A stretch of DNA of 64,000 bases from Sulfurimonas crateris (GTDB taxonomy: Bacteria > Campylobacterota > Campylobacteria > Campylobacterales > Sulfurimonadaceae), in contig CAMCYC010000003.1 of assembly GCA_945883795.1 (NCBI GenBank), forward strand, positions 32,814-96,813, written 5' to 3'. How positions within the stretch are numbered: the stretch's first letter is position 1; every line of letters starts with the position of its first letter. The translations under genes were made by a program, and so were the position numbers. Positions 1-7,805 of the stretch are shown piece by piece. The notes beneath the pieces were generated by a model. The model saw only the letters and a list, made by a program, of their open reading frames with translations. It ran no database searches and was not told the origin of the DNA.

Positions 1-554
1 TGTGGTTGAATGCCAAGAATATTATCATGTGCAATCGCAGATGTAAATTGATATCCATAGTTTGTAGTCGCTATACTATTTTCTTGATTAGTACAATTTA
101 CATGATAAGTGTGTACAAAATAAAGATATGGCTCTTGAGTAATTCCATTAAAAAGGGGGTGATTCTTTATAAACATTTTATTCCAGCCCATGTGAGGAAT
201 CTTTAGCGGTTCACTAAATTTTGTTGCATCAAATTTTGTAACAGTTCCTTTGATAATGCCCAAACCCTCATGGAATCCAAACTCTTCACTACTTTCAAAT
301 AAAAGTTGCATTCCAAGACATATTCCAAACATATATTTACCGCTTAAAGCATATTCTCTCAGTGATTCTATCATCTTTCTTTCTTGTAAATGCTCCATAG
401 CATCAGCAAATGCACCAACTCCTGGAAGTACAAGCTTGTCATAATTCTTAAATTTTTCAGGATCACTCTCAACGACTGTTTCTTGTCCAAGTTTAGCAAA
501 TGCATTTTGCACACTTGCCAAATTTCCCATGTTATAATCAACTATTGCAATCAT
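1..554 (-). CDS. hisH: imidazole glycerol phosphate synthase subunit HisH (3' end cut by window edge)
   Basis: Glutamine amidotransferase subunit that releases ammonia for HisF in histidine biosynthesis, in the cytoplasm. Reading leftward from ATG at 554, about 184 residues are visible. The N-terminus MIAIVDYNMGNL, the oxyanion region PGVGAF (44-49) and the nucleophile elbow GICLGMQ with Cys79 are typical of HisH. The catalytic His/Glu pair near the C-terminus is only partly inside the window. The start overlaps the stop of the upstream membrane protein by four bases (ATGA), so the two are probably translationally coupled. hisF is not seen here. A paralogue used in nonulosonic-acid synthesis is possible in this phylum, but the sequence reads as ordinary HisH. 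Confidence 0.93.
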   Translation of the reverse strand, partial: MIAIVDYNMGNLASVQNAFAKLGQETVVESDPEKFKNYDKLVLPGVGAFADAMEHLQERKMIESLREYALSGKYMFGICLGMQLLFESSEEFGFHEGLGIIKGTVTKFDATKFSEPLKIPHMGWNKMFIKNHPLFNGITQEPYLYFVHTYHVNCTNQENSIATTNYGYQFTSAIAHDNILGIQP

Positions 555-1450
555 TCTTCAATCTTTAACTTTGTAAATCTGATATAAATAGCTAAACTGA
601 TGATGAGTAATCCAACCCCAGCAACTATATACATAGCATATATTAATTTATCAGGGTCGGTAATTGCAAATTTAAAAACAAGCATCAAGGCTTCGATAGA
701 TAAGGCGATAATAATTGAACCTAAAAATTTCACCATGGTTTTATGTGGACCTGCAATATTATTATTTTTATTCCAGCCTAGCATCTCCTCTTCTATAAGT
801 GTTTTTGATAAGTCAAAAATAGCAAGTGCAAGTGTAAGTAAAATAGTTGCTTCAAAAACATATTTAATCTCAAAATGGTCAGGTGTAATGTCATGAAGAA
901 AGAAACTTTGAGCACCTTTTAAAAATAAGAGAAGTGCAATTGCCATAAGAGCAATTGCAAACATAGCGTAAGATGCTTTAAAAAAATATGTAAAAAAGAG
1001 TTCCCCAATATCTAAATGTGATATTTTAATCACTTCTTCAAGAGGCATATCTAAACATGCAATAAATTTCAAGTCATCATTTTGGTCATAAATAGGTTTG
1101 GAAACCGTGATAAAAAGTCCACCTTGTGCGGAAGGTTGTGGGTCTGAAATATCACATTGAGCATTTCGGATAGAGCGATAATAACATTCTTGCTCACTTT
1201 TATCTTTTCCAATATCATCAGTTTGTTCTAGTGATGTGTAAGTAGGTGTGATTTGTGTACCATTTTGGTCAAGCACATAGACACTCTCACAATTATGTAT
1301 AGAAGACTTTATTTTGAGTAAAGTATTTATAATTTTCTCTTTAGAGGGAGTTTCTAATTTATTTGGCATATTTTTATCAAACAATCTGCAAAAATAACTT
1401 TTTGCTTTATTGCGACTCTCTAAAAACTGTTTCATTTCCGATTTTGACAT
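551..1450 (-). CDS. PDC-type sensor domain membrane protein
   Basis: About 299 residues. The first ~150 look like a PDC/Cache-type ligand-sensing fold: residues such as VYVLDQNGTQITPTY and GLFITVSKPIYDQN are characteristic of the central strands. Several hydrophobic segments follow (roughly 155-180, 200-220, 240-262 and 270-292). There is no N-terminal signal or membrane anchor and no recognisable kinase, GGDEF or MCP output, so the sensing domain may sit in the cytoplasm. I chose ATG 1450 because an AAAGGA Shine-Dalgarno lies 8 bases upstream of it but only 2 bases from ATG 1456. Its stop overlaps the hisH start. Function unknown. The family is conserved in Campylobacterota next to unrelated genes. 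Confidence 0.75.
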   Translation of the reverse strand: MSKSEMKQFLESRNKAKSYFCRLFDKNMPNKLETPSKEKIINTLLKIKSSIHNCESVYVLDQNGTQITPTYTSLEQTDDIGKDKSEQECYYRSIRNAQCDISDPQPSAQGGLFITVSKPIYDQNDDLKFIACLDMPLEEVIKISHLDIGELFFTYFFKASYAMFAIALMAIALLLFLKGAQSFFLHDITPDHFEIKYVFEATILLTLALAIFDLSKTLIEEEMLGWNKNNNIAGPHKTMVKFLGSIIIALSIEALMLVFKFAITDPDKLIYAMYIVAGVGLLIISLAIYIRFTKLKIEE

Positions 1451-1526
1451 ACCCATGGTCCTTTGTTTTTATTACATTTTTGTGGATTATAGCACATCAA
1501 GATTAATTTTGATTCAAGAGTTTGGA

Positions 1527-1532
1527 TATAAT
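1527..1532 (+). promoter_or_regulatory. -10 box of a probable leaderless waaC transcript
   Basis: TATAAT followed by seven bases (GCTCACA) and then ATG at 1540. RNA synthesis normally begins six to seven bases after the -10 box, so the mRNA would begin at or next to the start codon. The same arrangement occurs before three other genes in this window. Confidence 0.5.
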
Positions 1533-1539
1533 GCTCACA

Positions 1540-2550
1540 ATGGAAAATAGAAGTAAAAATTATACACGCATTGCGATTGTAAGACTCTCTGCTCTTGGTG
1601 ATATTGTCAATAGTGCTGTGATGCTACAGTTTATTCATGCAAAATTTCCCAATGTAAAATTAGAGTGGATAACTGAAAAAGTGTTTGCACCTTTACTACA
1701 AAATCATCCTTTGATAAATGCAGTTCACACGGTTAATCTTAAAAGACTCAAAAAAGAAAGAAGTTTTGTACTTTTAAAACAAACTATTTCACAACTTCGT
1801 TCTTTAGGGACATTTGATATTATCATTGATATGCAAGGACTTTTGAAATCTGCTGTTGTTGCAAGGCTTATTGGTAAAAATATTCATGGATATGATAAAA
1901 AATCTGCTCGAGAATCTTTGGCATCATTTTTTTACAAAACAACTTCAACGATTGCTTATAAAGAAAATATTATAAAAAGAAACCTTTTTTTGGTTTCAGA
2001 TGCACTTGGATTTGAAATTACTGATAGAATGATTTTAGATAAAAAGCCAATTTTTCCTTTTGTTACTTATAAAAATTTGTCAAAAGATAAAAAAAATATA
2101 GCTTTTGTTATTGGAGCTTCATGGCAATCAAAAAAATATCCAAAAGAGTTAGTAGCAGAACTTTGTAATCAACTTGAACAAAACTGTATTATTGTTTGGG
2201 GAGATGAGGTTGAACGAGAAGAGGGTTTATGGATTTGTGCCAACTCTACTTATGCACAATTAGCTCCAAAATGTTCTCTTAGTGAGCTTATAACTCTTAT
2301 CTCTAGTGTAGATTTGATGATTGGAAATGATACTGGACCCACGCACATGGCATGGGCGCAAAATATTCCATCTATTACACTTTTTGGTCCAACTACTACA
2401 AGAATGATTTACGAAACTCCCATAAATATTGGAATAAAATCACCTTCACATGTGGATATTCTCAAAATTGATAAAAATGATTTTTCTATTCAAGAGATAA
2501 AAGTGCAAGAGATACTAAAAAGAGCAGAGGAATTACTTTATGGGGTTTAA
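1540..2550 (+). CDS. waaC: lipopolysaccharide heptosyltransferase I
   Basis: GT9-family enzyme that adds the first L,D-heptose to Kdo of the LPS/LOS inner core on the cytoplasmic face of the inner membrane. The N-terminal Rossmann half starts at RIAIVRLSALGDIV and the donor-binding half contains GNDTGPTHMAWA and ITLFGPTTTRM, both diagnostic of WaaC/WaaF. Length (about 336 residues) is normal. Three in-frame starts exist: TTG 1522, ATG 1531 and ATG 1540. A TATAAT -10 box covers 1527-1532, so a transcript from it could only use ATG 1540, which I prefer. An AAGAG before 1522 would support 1531 if a promoter lies further upstream. It overlaps htrB by 11 bases, and the waaC-htrB order is shared with Helicobacter. 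Confidence 0.93.
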   Translation: MENRSKNYTRIAIVRLSALGDIVNSAVMLQFIHAKFPNVKLEWITEKVFAPLLQNHPLINAVHTVNLKRLKKERSFVLLKQTISQLRSLGTFDIIIDMQGLLKSAVVARLIGKNIHGYDKKSARESLASFFYKTTSTIAYKENIIKRNLFLVSDALGFEITDRMILDKKPIFPFVTYKNLSKDKKNIAFVIGASWQSKKYPKELVAELCNQLEQNCIIVWGDEVEREEGLWICANSTYAQLAPKCSLSELITLISSVDLMIGNDTGPTHMAWAQNIPSITLFGPTTTRMIYETPINIGIKSPSHVDILKIDKNDFSIQEIKVQEILKRAEELLYGV

Positions 2551-3427
2551 ACTTTTTTTACTTTTTGAGAAATTTTTGATGATTTTGCCAAAGAGTTTGA
2601 GAAAAAAGTTTTTCTTTAGTATTGCATCTCTTGCTTATTTTGTTTCTAAAAAACATAGAACTATTGTAAAGCAAAATTTAGATTTTGCTTTTGATGGTAA
2701 ATTAGATGCAAAAGAAAAAAAGGATATTACTCAATACGCTTTTAAAAATCTTGCACTCAATTTTTTTCACGCATTAGAGCTTCGTCACATGACACAACAA
2801 GAGCTACAAAAAAGAGTTACCATTAAAAATATTGAAGCAGTCCAAAGAGTTCATGCAGAGGGTAGGGCAGTTGTGTATATCGCTTCTCATTATAGTTCGT
2901 GGGAATTTGGGACTGCTTCTGTTGGGGCTTTTATTGAACCAATTATTGCAGTATATAAAAAGATGAAAAATCAAGCTTATGAAGATTGGCTTTTAGAAGC
3001 TAGAGATAAATTTGGAAATATCTCCATGGAAAAAACAAATGTTGTCAAACCTCTTATAAGAAACCTTAAAAAAGGGATAGCGTGTGGTATTCTTATTGAT
3101 ACAAATATTAATCCAAAAGAGGGATTGATAGTCGAATTTATGGGAAAAAGTATCCGTCAAACATATACACCAGCATATTTGGCAAGAAAATTGAATGTAG
3201 CGATTATCCCTGTAAGTATTCAAACTGATGATGAGGAAAATTTTATTTTGAGTATTTTTGATGAAATTCCTGTAGAAAAAACTCAAAATGAGTCAGAAGA
3301 TATTCAAAAAGCTACGCAACTTCAAGCAGATTGGCTGACAAAACTGATAACAGATGAGCCAAAATTTTGGTTTTGGCTTCATAGAAGATGGAAAAATGAC
3401 CATCCTGAAATATATAAAAACACTTAA
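2540..3427 (+). CDS. htrB: lipid A lauroyl/myristoyl acyltransferase (LpxL/HtrB family)
   Basis: Inner-membrane acyltransferase that adds a secondary acyl chain to Kdo2-lipid IVA. The HX4E catalytic motif is seen as ASHYSSWEFG with His117 and Glu122. A hydrophobic N-terminal segment (about residues 5-35) anchors it in the membrane, and FWFWLHRRWK near the C-terminus is a family signature. Length of 295 residues is normal. The start codon lies inside the end of waaC, so the two genes form an operon. The stop overlaps the convergent perM-like gene by four bases. Which acyl chain is transferred cannot be read from sequence. Confidence 0.92.
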   Translation: MGFKLFLLFEKFLMILPKSLRKKFFFSIASLAYFVSKKHRTIVKQNLDFAFDGKLDAKEKKDITQYAFKNLALNFFHALELRHMTQQELQKRVTIKNIEAVQRVHAEGRAVVYIASHYSSWEFGTASVGAFIEPIIAVYKKMKNQAYEDWLLEARDKFGNISMEKTNVVKPLIRNLKKGIACGILIDTNINPKEGLIVEFMGKSIRQTYTPAYLARKLNVAIIPVSIQTDDEENFILSIFDEIPVEKTQNESEDIQKATQLQADWLTKLITDEPKFWFWLHRRWKNDHPEIYKNT

Positions 3428-4464
3428 TTTAAAAGCTCTTTTGTTCTCGCTTCAAAGAGTTTAAGAATAGTTAAGAAAAATGCAGTAATTGCAGGTCCTA
3501 AAATCATCCCCCAAAATCCAAAAGTTGATAATCCAGCGATAATAGAGAAGAAAATAACAAGTTCATTCATTCTTCCATCTTCATCTTTTAAAACTCTGGA
3601 ATTTATCTCTTTAATAATAAGTGGTTTTAAAAATGTATCTGCGATTATGGAAATTGCAATAACAGAATAGATTACAATAAAAATTGCATTTTTGTCATGT
3701 CCTAAAGAAAATTCATAAAGCATAAATGGTAACCACATTACAACACCGCCAATAAGTGGTATTAAAGACGCAAAACTATACATGATTCCAAATAATATTC
3801 CATTGTAGCCCATAAAAGATATTGCTACACCAAATAAAATTCCTTGAAACATAGCGTTGACTAAAATGGAATAAAAAACAATACTCATGACAGATGAAAG
3901 TTCTTTGATTAAAATAGTGGTTTCATTGACTGACATTTGTACAACTCTTTTAAAAAAACCAATTACATGCACCCCATTATATTGTGCAAAAAAGTAAAAG
4001 ATAATGACTAAAAAAGCATTCTTTAAAAATTCTGCACTAAATGTTCCCACTTTTGCTGCTATTTGTAGTGCATTTGAAGTAAGTGCATTAATATCTACTT
4101 CTTTAACTGCATCCATAGCATATGGTTTTAAGAACAATAAATACTCAGGTGGATTTGCTACAAAAGCTTTGATGTAAATTGTTACTTTTAAAAAAAATTC
4201 TGGCTCAAGATGGTTGAGTTTGACTGTTAAAGCTGCCAAAAAATAACCAAGAGGTGCAAAAAAGAGGAGTGATAAAAAAACTGTTGATATAAGTGCTGCT
4301 ATAAGTTTTGAACGAAACATATTTTCAACTAAATCTTGAAAATTTGATGTAGAAATAGCTAAAAGAACAGCAATAGTAATAACAAGTAAAAAAGGGGCAT
4401 ATAAAAAATACATCCCATAAAGGGAAACAGCAAACAGTATCCCTACAACATATTGTGGTTTCAT
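3424..4464 (-). CDS. AI-2E family (PerM/YdiK-like) membrane transporter
   Basis: 346 residues with about eight hydrophobic segments in the layout of the AI-2 exporter/PerM superfamily: paired helices at the N-terminus, a soluble insert (about 85-150), then the conserved block [19 protein letters not shown] and a C-terminal [14 protein letters not shown] motif. Members export small molecules or act as Na+/H+ antiporters, so the substrate is unknown. Its ATG overlaps the stop of ruvB (ATGA) and it ends the panB-ruvB operon. The link to RuvB and PanB is probably only co-transcription. Confidence 0.85.
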   Translation of the reverse strand: MKPQYVVGILFAVSLYGMYFLYAPFLLVITIAVLLAISTSNFQDLVENMFRSKLIAALISTVFLSLLFFAPLGYFLAALTVKLNHLEPEFFLKVTIYIKAFVANPPEYLLFLKPYAMDAVKEVDINALTSNALQIAAKVGTFSAEFLKNAFLVIIFYFFAQYNGVHVIGFFKRVVQMSVNETTILIKELSSVMSIVFYSILVNAMFQGILFGVAISFMGYNGILFGIMYSFASLIPLIGGVVMWLPFMLYEFSLGHDKNAIFIVIYSVIAISIIADTFLKPLIIKEINSRVLKDEDGRMNELVIFFSIIAGLSTFGFWGMILGPAITAFFLTILKLFEARTKELLN

Positions 4465-5477
4465 GAAAAAAGACTTCCTTTTTCTTCTGGAGATTGTATG
4501 TTTAAAACTTCGTAGGTTGCAGTCGTTGCTTTTCTCCCTTTGGCAGTTCGTTCCAAATAACCATTTGCAATGAGATAAGGTTCTAACACATCTTCAACGG
4601 TGCCTTCATCTTCACTTAGTGCTGCTGCAATTGTACTGAGTCCCATCGCTTTTCCTTTTGCATTGACTAAAAGTTGTAAAAGTCGTAAGTCCATTTCATC
4701 AAATCCATGGGAGTTAATACCAAGTTCATTGAGTGCATACTGTGTTCTTGCATGGTCAATAAAATGTTCAGACGCTACATCTGCAAAATCTCTTACACGG
4801 CGTAAAAGACGGAGTGCAATACGGGGAGTTCCTCGACTTCTTTTTGCTATTTCTAAACACGCTTCATGGATTATCTCTTTTTTAAGTTTTTTTGAAGCTT
4901 GAGAGATAATTTGCGATAACTCTTCAAAGGAGTAAAACTGCATCCGAAAGCTCATCCCAAATCTATCACGAAGTGGATTTGAGAGCATTCCCGCACGAGT
5001 GGTTGCACCGATAAGTGTAAAACGGGGAAGGTCGATTTTTACAGTTTGAGCAGCTGGTCCACTTCCTATGATAATATCAATTCTAAAATCTTCCATGGAT
5101 GAGTAAAGTATCTCCTCAACTGCAGGTGAGAGTCGGTGAATTTCATCAATAAATAAAATATCTCCCTCTTCTAGATTGGTAAGAAGTGCTGCTAAATCGC
5201 CACTTTTTTCTATCATGGGTGCTGTTGTAATTTTGATATTGGCATTCATTTCACTTGCAATAATAAGTGCAAGTGTCGTTTTTCCAAGTCCTGGAGGTCC
5301 AAAAAATAAAACATGGTCAAGTGCTTCAGCTCGTTTTTTACTGGCTTGTATAAATACTCCAAGATTTTTTTTAATTTGTTCTTGACCTATGTATTCATTC
5401 CATGCACTCGGACGCAATGAAGTTTCAGCCACTGCTTCATCCATATCAAACTTTTCTATTTCTACTATTCTTTGCAT
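4461..5477 (-). CDS. ruvB: Holliday junction branch migration helicase RuvB
   Basis: AAA+ motor that drives branch migration of Holliday junctions with RuvA. Walker [10 protein letters not shown] spans 60-68, Walker B is LFIDEIHRL (about 109-117), sensor I is [10 protein letters not shown], and the C-terminal winged helix contains [14 protein letters not shown]. The 338-residue length is standard. It sits 12 bases after panB on the same strand and overlaps the following membrane-protein gene by four bases. The panB-ruvB pairing also occurs in Helicobacter. ruvA and ruvC are not in the window. Confidence 0.97.
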   Translation of the reverse strand: MQRIVEIEKFDMDEAVAETSLRPSAWNEYIGQEQIKKNLGVFIQASKKRAEALDHVLFFGPPGLGKTTLALIIASEMNANIKITTAPMIEKSGDLAALLTNLEEGDILFIDEIHRLSPAVEEILYSSMEDFRIDIIIGSGPAAQTVKIDLPRFTLIGATTRAGMLSNPLRDRFGMSFRMQFYSFEELSQIISQASKKLKKEIIHEACLEIAKRSRGTPRIALRLLRRVRDFADVASEHFIDHARTQYALNELGINSHGFDEMDLRLLQLLVNAKGKAMGLSTIAAALSEDEGTVEDVLEPYLIANGYLERTAKGRKATTATYEVLNIQSPEEKGSLFS

Positions 5478-5489
5478 ATTTCTACCATT

Positions 5490-6281
5490 TTAATATGTGT
5501 GAATTTCTTGAGGAAATTCTCTTGTTGCAACTTCGTTTGAATATTCTTTGATGGCATTTTTAACTAAGGATGCACCATTGATATATTTTTTTACAAATTT
5601 TGGTGTAAAAGCTTCAAAAAGTCCTAACATGTCTGAAAAAACAAGCACTTGCCCATCGACACCAGCTCCAGCTCCTATTCCAATAACAGGGATATTTACA
5701 GAGTTTGCTATTTGTGTTGCCACTTCAGCTTTTACACCTTCAATTACCATGCAAAACGCACCTGCTTCTTCAATTGCTTTTGCATCTTTTAAAAGTTGGA
5801 TTTGTTCTTGCTCATTTTTCCCTTTGACTTTATAGCCACCTTCACTACGAACAGATTGAGGTAATAAACCAATATGACCGCAAACTGCAATCCCATTTGA
5901 GCATAAATGTTTAACAATTTCTGCTTTTTCTTTGCCACCCTCTATTTTGATGCAATCAGCAGGTGTTTCTTGAAAAACTTGAATAGCATTTGTGAGTGCT
6001 TTATCTTTGTCTGTATAAGTTCCAAACGGCATATCACAAATAACAAAAGTATTTTTTGCACCCATGCAAACGGCATTTGTATGGTATATCATCTGTTCTA
6101 GCGTAGCACTAAGGGTATCACTTTTTCCAGCAAAGCTCATATTTAAGCTATCGCCTACCAAGATAATGTCACAGTTTCCAGCAAATAAGGAGGAAAATAG
6201 AGCATCATAAGCAGTAATCATGACAAGAGGTCGTACGCCTTTTGACTTTTTAATAGAAGATATTGTCATTTTTGTAGTCAT
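5490..6281 (-). CDS. panB: 3-methyl-2-oxobutanoate hydroxymethyltransferase PanB
   Basis: First committed step of pantothenate synthesis: transfers a hydroxymethyl group from 5,10-methylene-THF to 2-oxoisovalerate, giving ketopantoate. The fold is a TIM barrel. MITAYDALFSS (about 22-32) and VGDSLNMSFAGK (about 42-53) carry the substrate and Mg2+ ligands, and VIEGVKAEVATQIA (about 179) holds the catalytic Glu. GIGAGAGVDGQVLV is a strong family signature. Length of 263 residues is normal. It is the first gene of panB-ruvB-perM. The divergent Hpt gene begins 81 bases away. panC and panD are not nearby. Confidence 0.96.
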   Translation of the reverse strand: MTTKMTISSIKKSKGVRPLVMITAYDALFSSLFAGNCDIILVGDSLNMSFAGKSDTLSATLEQMIYHTNAVCMGAKNTFVICDMPFGTYTDKDKALTNAIQVFQETPADCIKIEGGKEKAEIVKHLCSNGIAVCGHIGLLPQSVRSEGGYKVKGKNEQEQIQLLKDAKAIEEAGAFCMVIEGVKAEVATQIANSVNIPVIGIGAGAGVDGQVLVFSDMLGLFEAFTPKFVKKYINGASLVKNAIKEYSNEVATREFPQEIHTY

Positions 6282-6362
6282 TGTAAAACTCTTTTAATTA
6301 ATTTGTGTAGGGGATTTTAACTAAAAATTGCTATAATTTAGACGAGATAGGAGATTTATTGC

Positions 6363-6764
6363 ATGGGAATAAAGAGTGAATTGGAGGCTGGTTTTGATTT
6401 TGAAATTGTGGATGAATTTGTAGACCATTTTTCATTAATGGTTGAAAGTATGGAAGTTTTAATACTTGATTTGTCTAAACCTGACATGTATCATAGGAGT
6501 GTTAATGAACTTTTCCGTGTTTTTCATAATATAAAATCAGCTTCTGGATATTTAAACCTTACATCTATGTTTCGATTAGCTTCTCTTGTGGAAGATGAAC
6601 TTGAAGTTCTTCGAAATATGGATAAACCAATCAATGAAGAAACTATTACTTGGCTTTTTGCAATAAGTGACATGTTCGCTCAATGGCAAGAAGATTTTCG
6701 CTTAGACAACAACTTAAGTAAAGTGAAATATTCTTTACTAAAAATACCTGACTTGGAAAAATAA
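6363..6764 (+). CDS. Hpt (histidine phosphotransfer) domain protein
   Basis: 133-residue single-domain protein. FRVFHNIKSASGYL (His55 as the phospho-accepting residue) matches the HTLKGSAG-type Hpt motif, and the rest is predicted helical, as in a four-helix Hpt bundle. It would relay phosphate from a hybrid kinase or sit in a CheA-like pathway, but no partner kinase lies alongside. A TATAAT-like -10 (TGCTATAATT) and an AGGAG Shine-Dalgarno precede the ATG. trpA follows with no gap, so the pair is co-transcribed although functionally unrelated. Confidence 0.85.
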   Translation: MGIKSELEAGFDFEIVDEFVDHFSLMVESMEVLILDLSKPDMYHRSVNELFRVFHNIKSASGYLNLTSMFRLASLVEDELEVLRNMDKPINEETITWLFAISDMFAQWQEDFRLDNNLSKVKYSLLKIPDLEK

Positions 6765-7505
6765 TTGAAAAATTTAGTAGCATATATAACAACTGGTTTT
6801 CCAGAAAAATCTTTTACAATTGATTTAGCTTTAGCACTTGGAGAAAATGGTGTGGACACACTTGAACTTGGAATCCCTTTTTCGGACCCTGTTGCAGATG
6901 GTCCTTTGATAGAAAAAGCAAATCATGAAGCACTTTTGCTTGGATTTAAATTTAAAGACCTTTTGGAAATTTCAAAAGCGGTTGCTCCAAAAGTAGATAC
7001 GCTTTGGATGGGTTATTTTAATAGTTTTTATCAACAAAAATTAGATAAACTGATTCCTTTAGCAAAAGAATTAGCTGTAAAAGGGTTTATCATACCCGAT
7101 TTACCTTATGAAGAAACTCTTGCTTATAAAGATTTATTTCAGACAAATAATATCTCTAATATTAGTTTTGTAGCTCCAACAGATTCTGCAGAGCGGATAA
7201 AAACAATAGTTACAGATGCACAAAAATTTATCTACATGGTGGCATATACAGGGATAACAGGCTCTGGTGTGAGTGAAGATTTACAACCTTTTTTAACTTC
7301 CATCAAAGAATATACACAAACTCCAGTGTATGTTGGTTTTGGTGTGAATCAAAAAACTGCTAAAGAGAAAGTGAAAGGTGCTGATGGTGTGATTGTTGGA
7401 AGTGCTTTTGTCGATATTCTTCTTAAAGAGACGCTTAGTTATAACCAAAAAATTGTAGAATGCAGTGCATTAGCAAAAATTTTAAAGACTGAGATAAACT
7501 CTTAA
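6765..7505 (+). CDS. trpA: tryptophan synthase alpha chain
   Basis: Cleaves indole-3-glycerol phosphate to indole and glyceraldehyde 3-phosphate, passing indole to TrpB. TIM barrel of 246 residues. LELGIPFSDPVADGP carries the catalytic Glu34 and Asp45 (equivalent to E. coli Glu49 and Asp60), and YTGITGSG and YVGFGVNQ form the phosphate-binding loops. The only plausible start is TTG at 6765, directly after the TAA of the Hpt gene, with GGA about 8 bases upstream. trpB and the other trp genes are not adjacent, so the operon is split. Confidence 0.95.
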   Translation: MKNLVAYITTGFPEKSFTIDLALALGENGVDTLELGIPFSDPVADGPLIEKANHEALLLGFKFKDLLEISKAVAPKVDTLWMGYFNSFYQQKLDKLIPLAKELAVKGFIIPDLPYEETLAYKDLFQTNNISNISFVAPTDSAERIKTIVTDAQKFIYMVAYTGITGSGVSEDLQPFLTSIKEYTQTPVYVGFGVNQKTAKEKVKGADGVIVGSAFVDILLKETLSYNQKIVECSALAKILKTEINS

Positions 7506-7509
7506 TTTC

Positions 7510-7707
7510 ATGAAAATAGAAACACAATATAGCTATGAAAAAAAATGGACACTCACTTCTGAAATAGATATTTTAAGAATCATTCAAGAGGAACTTGGAG
7601 AAACCGATACAAAAGGGGTTCTTGCATATATAAAAGAGAGTATTGCAAATAAAAAAGTTATGAGTGTTGGAAGTTGTAGGTTTAGAGTACAACTTCCTCA
7701 AAATTAA
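7510..7707 (+). CDS. small conserved-looking protein, function unknown
   Basis: 65 residues, soluble, with a central predicted helix (EIDILRIIQEELGETD) and a Gly-Ser-Cys-Arg strand near the end. It begins four bases after the trpA stop without a visible Shine-Dalgarno, so translation is probably coupled to trpA. I do not recognise the family. Position, codon use and charge pattern look like a real gene rather than a chance frame. Confidence 0.55.
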   Translation: MKIETQYSYEKKWTLTSEIDILRIIQEELGETDTKGVLAYIKESIANKKVMSVGSCRFRVQLPQN

Positions 7708-7805
7708 CGCTATTTTTTTCAAATCCAAATCTCTTTGAAAACTTCATGAAATCTTCATAAATCTATTTTATAATTTTTTCATATTTTAAAATTTGGAGTT
7801 TTATT

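Noticed and set aside
1..587. Several plus-strand open frames of 60-66 codons at the left edge
   Set aside because: They are out-of-phase shadows of hisH, whose protein is clearly conserved on the minus strand.
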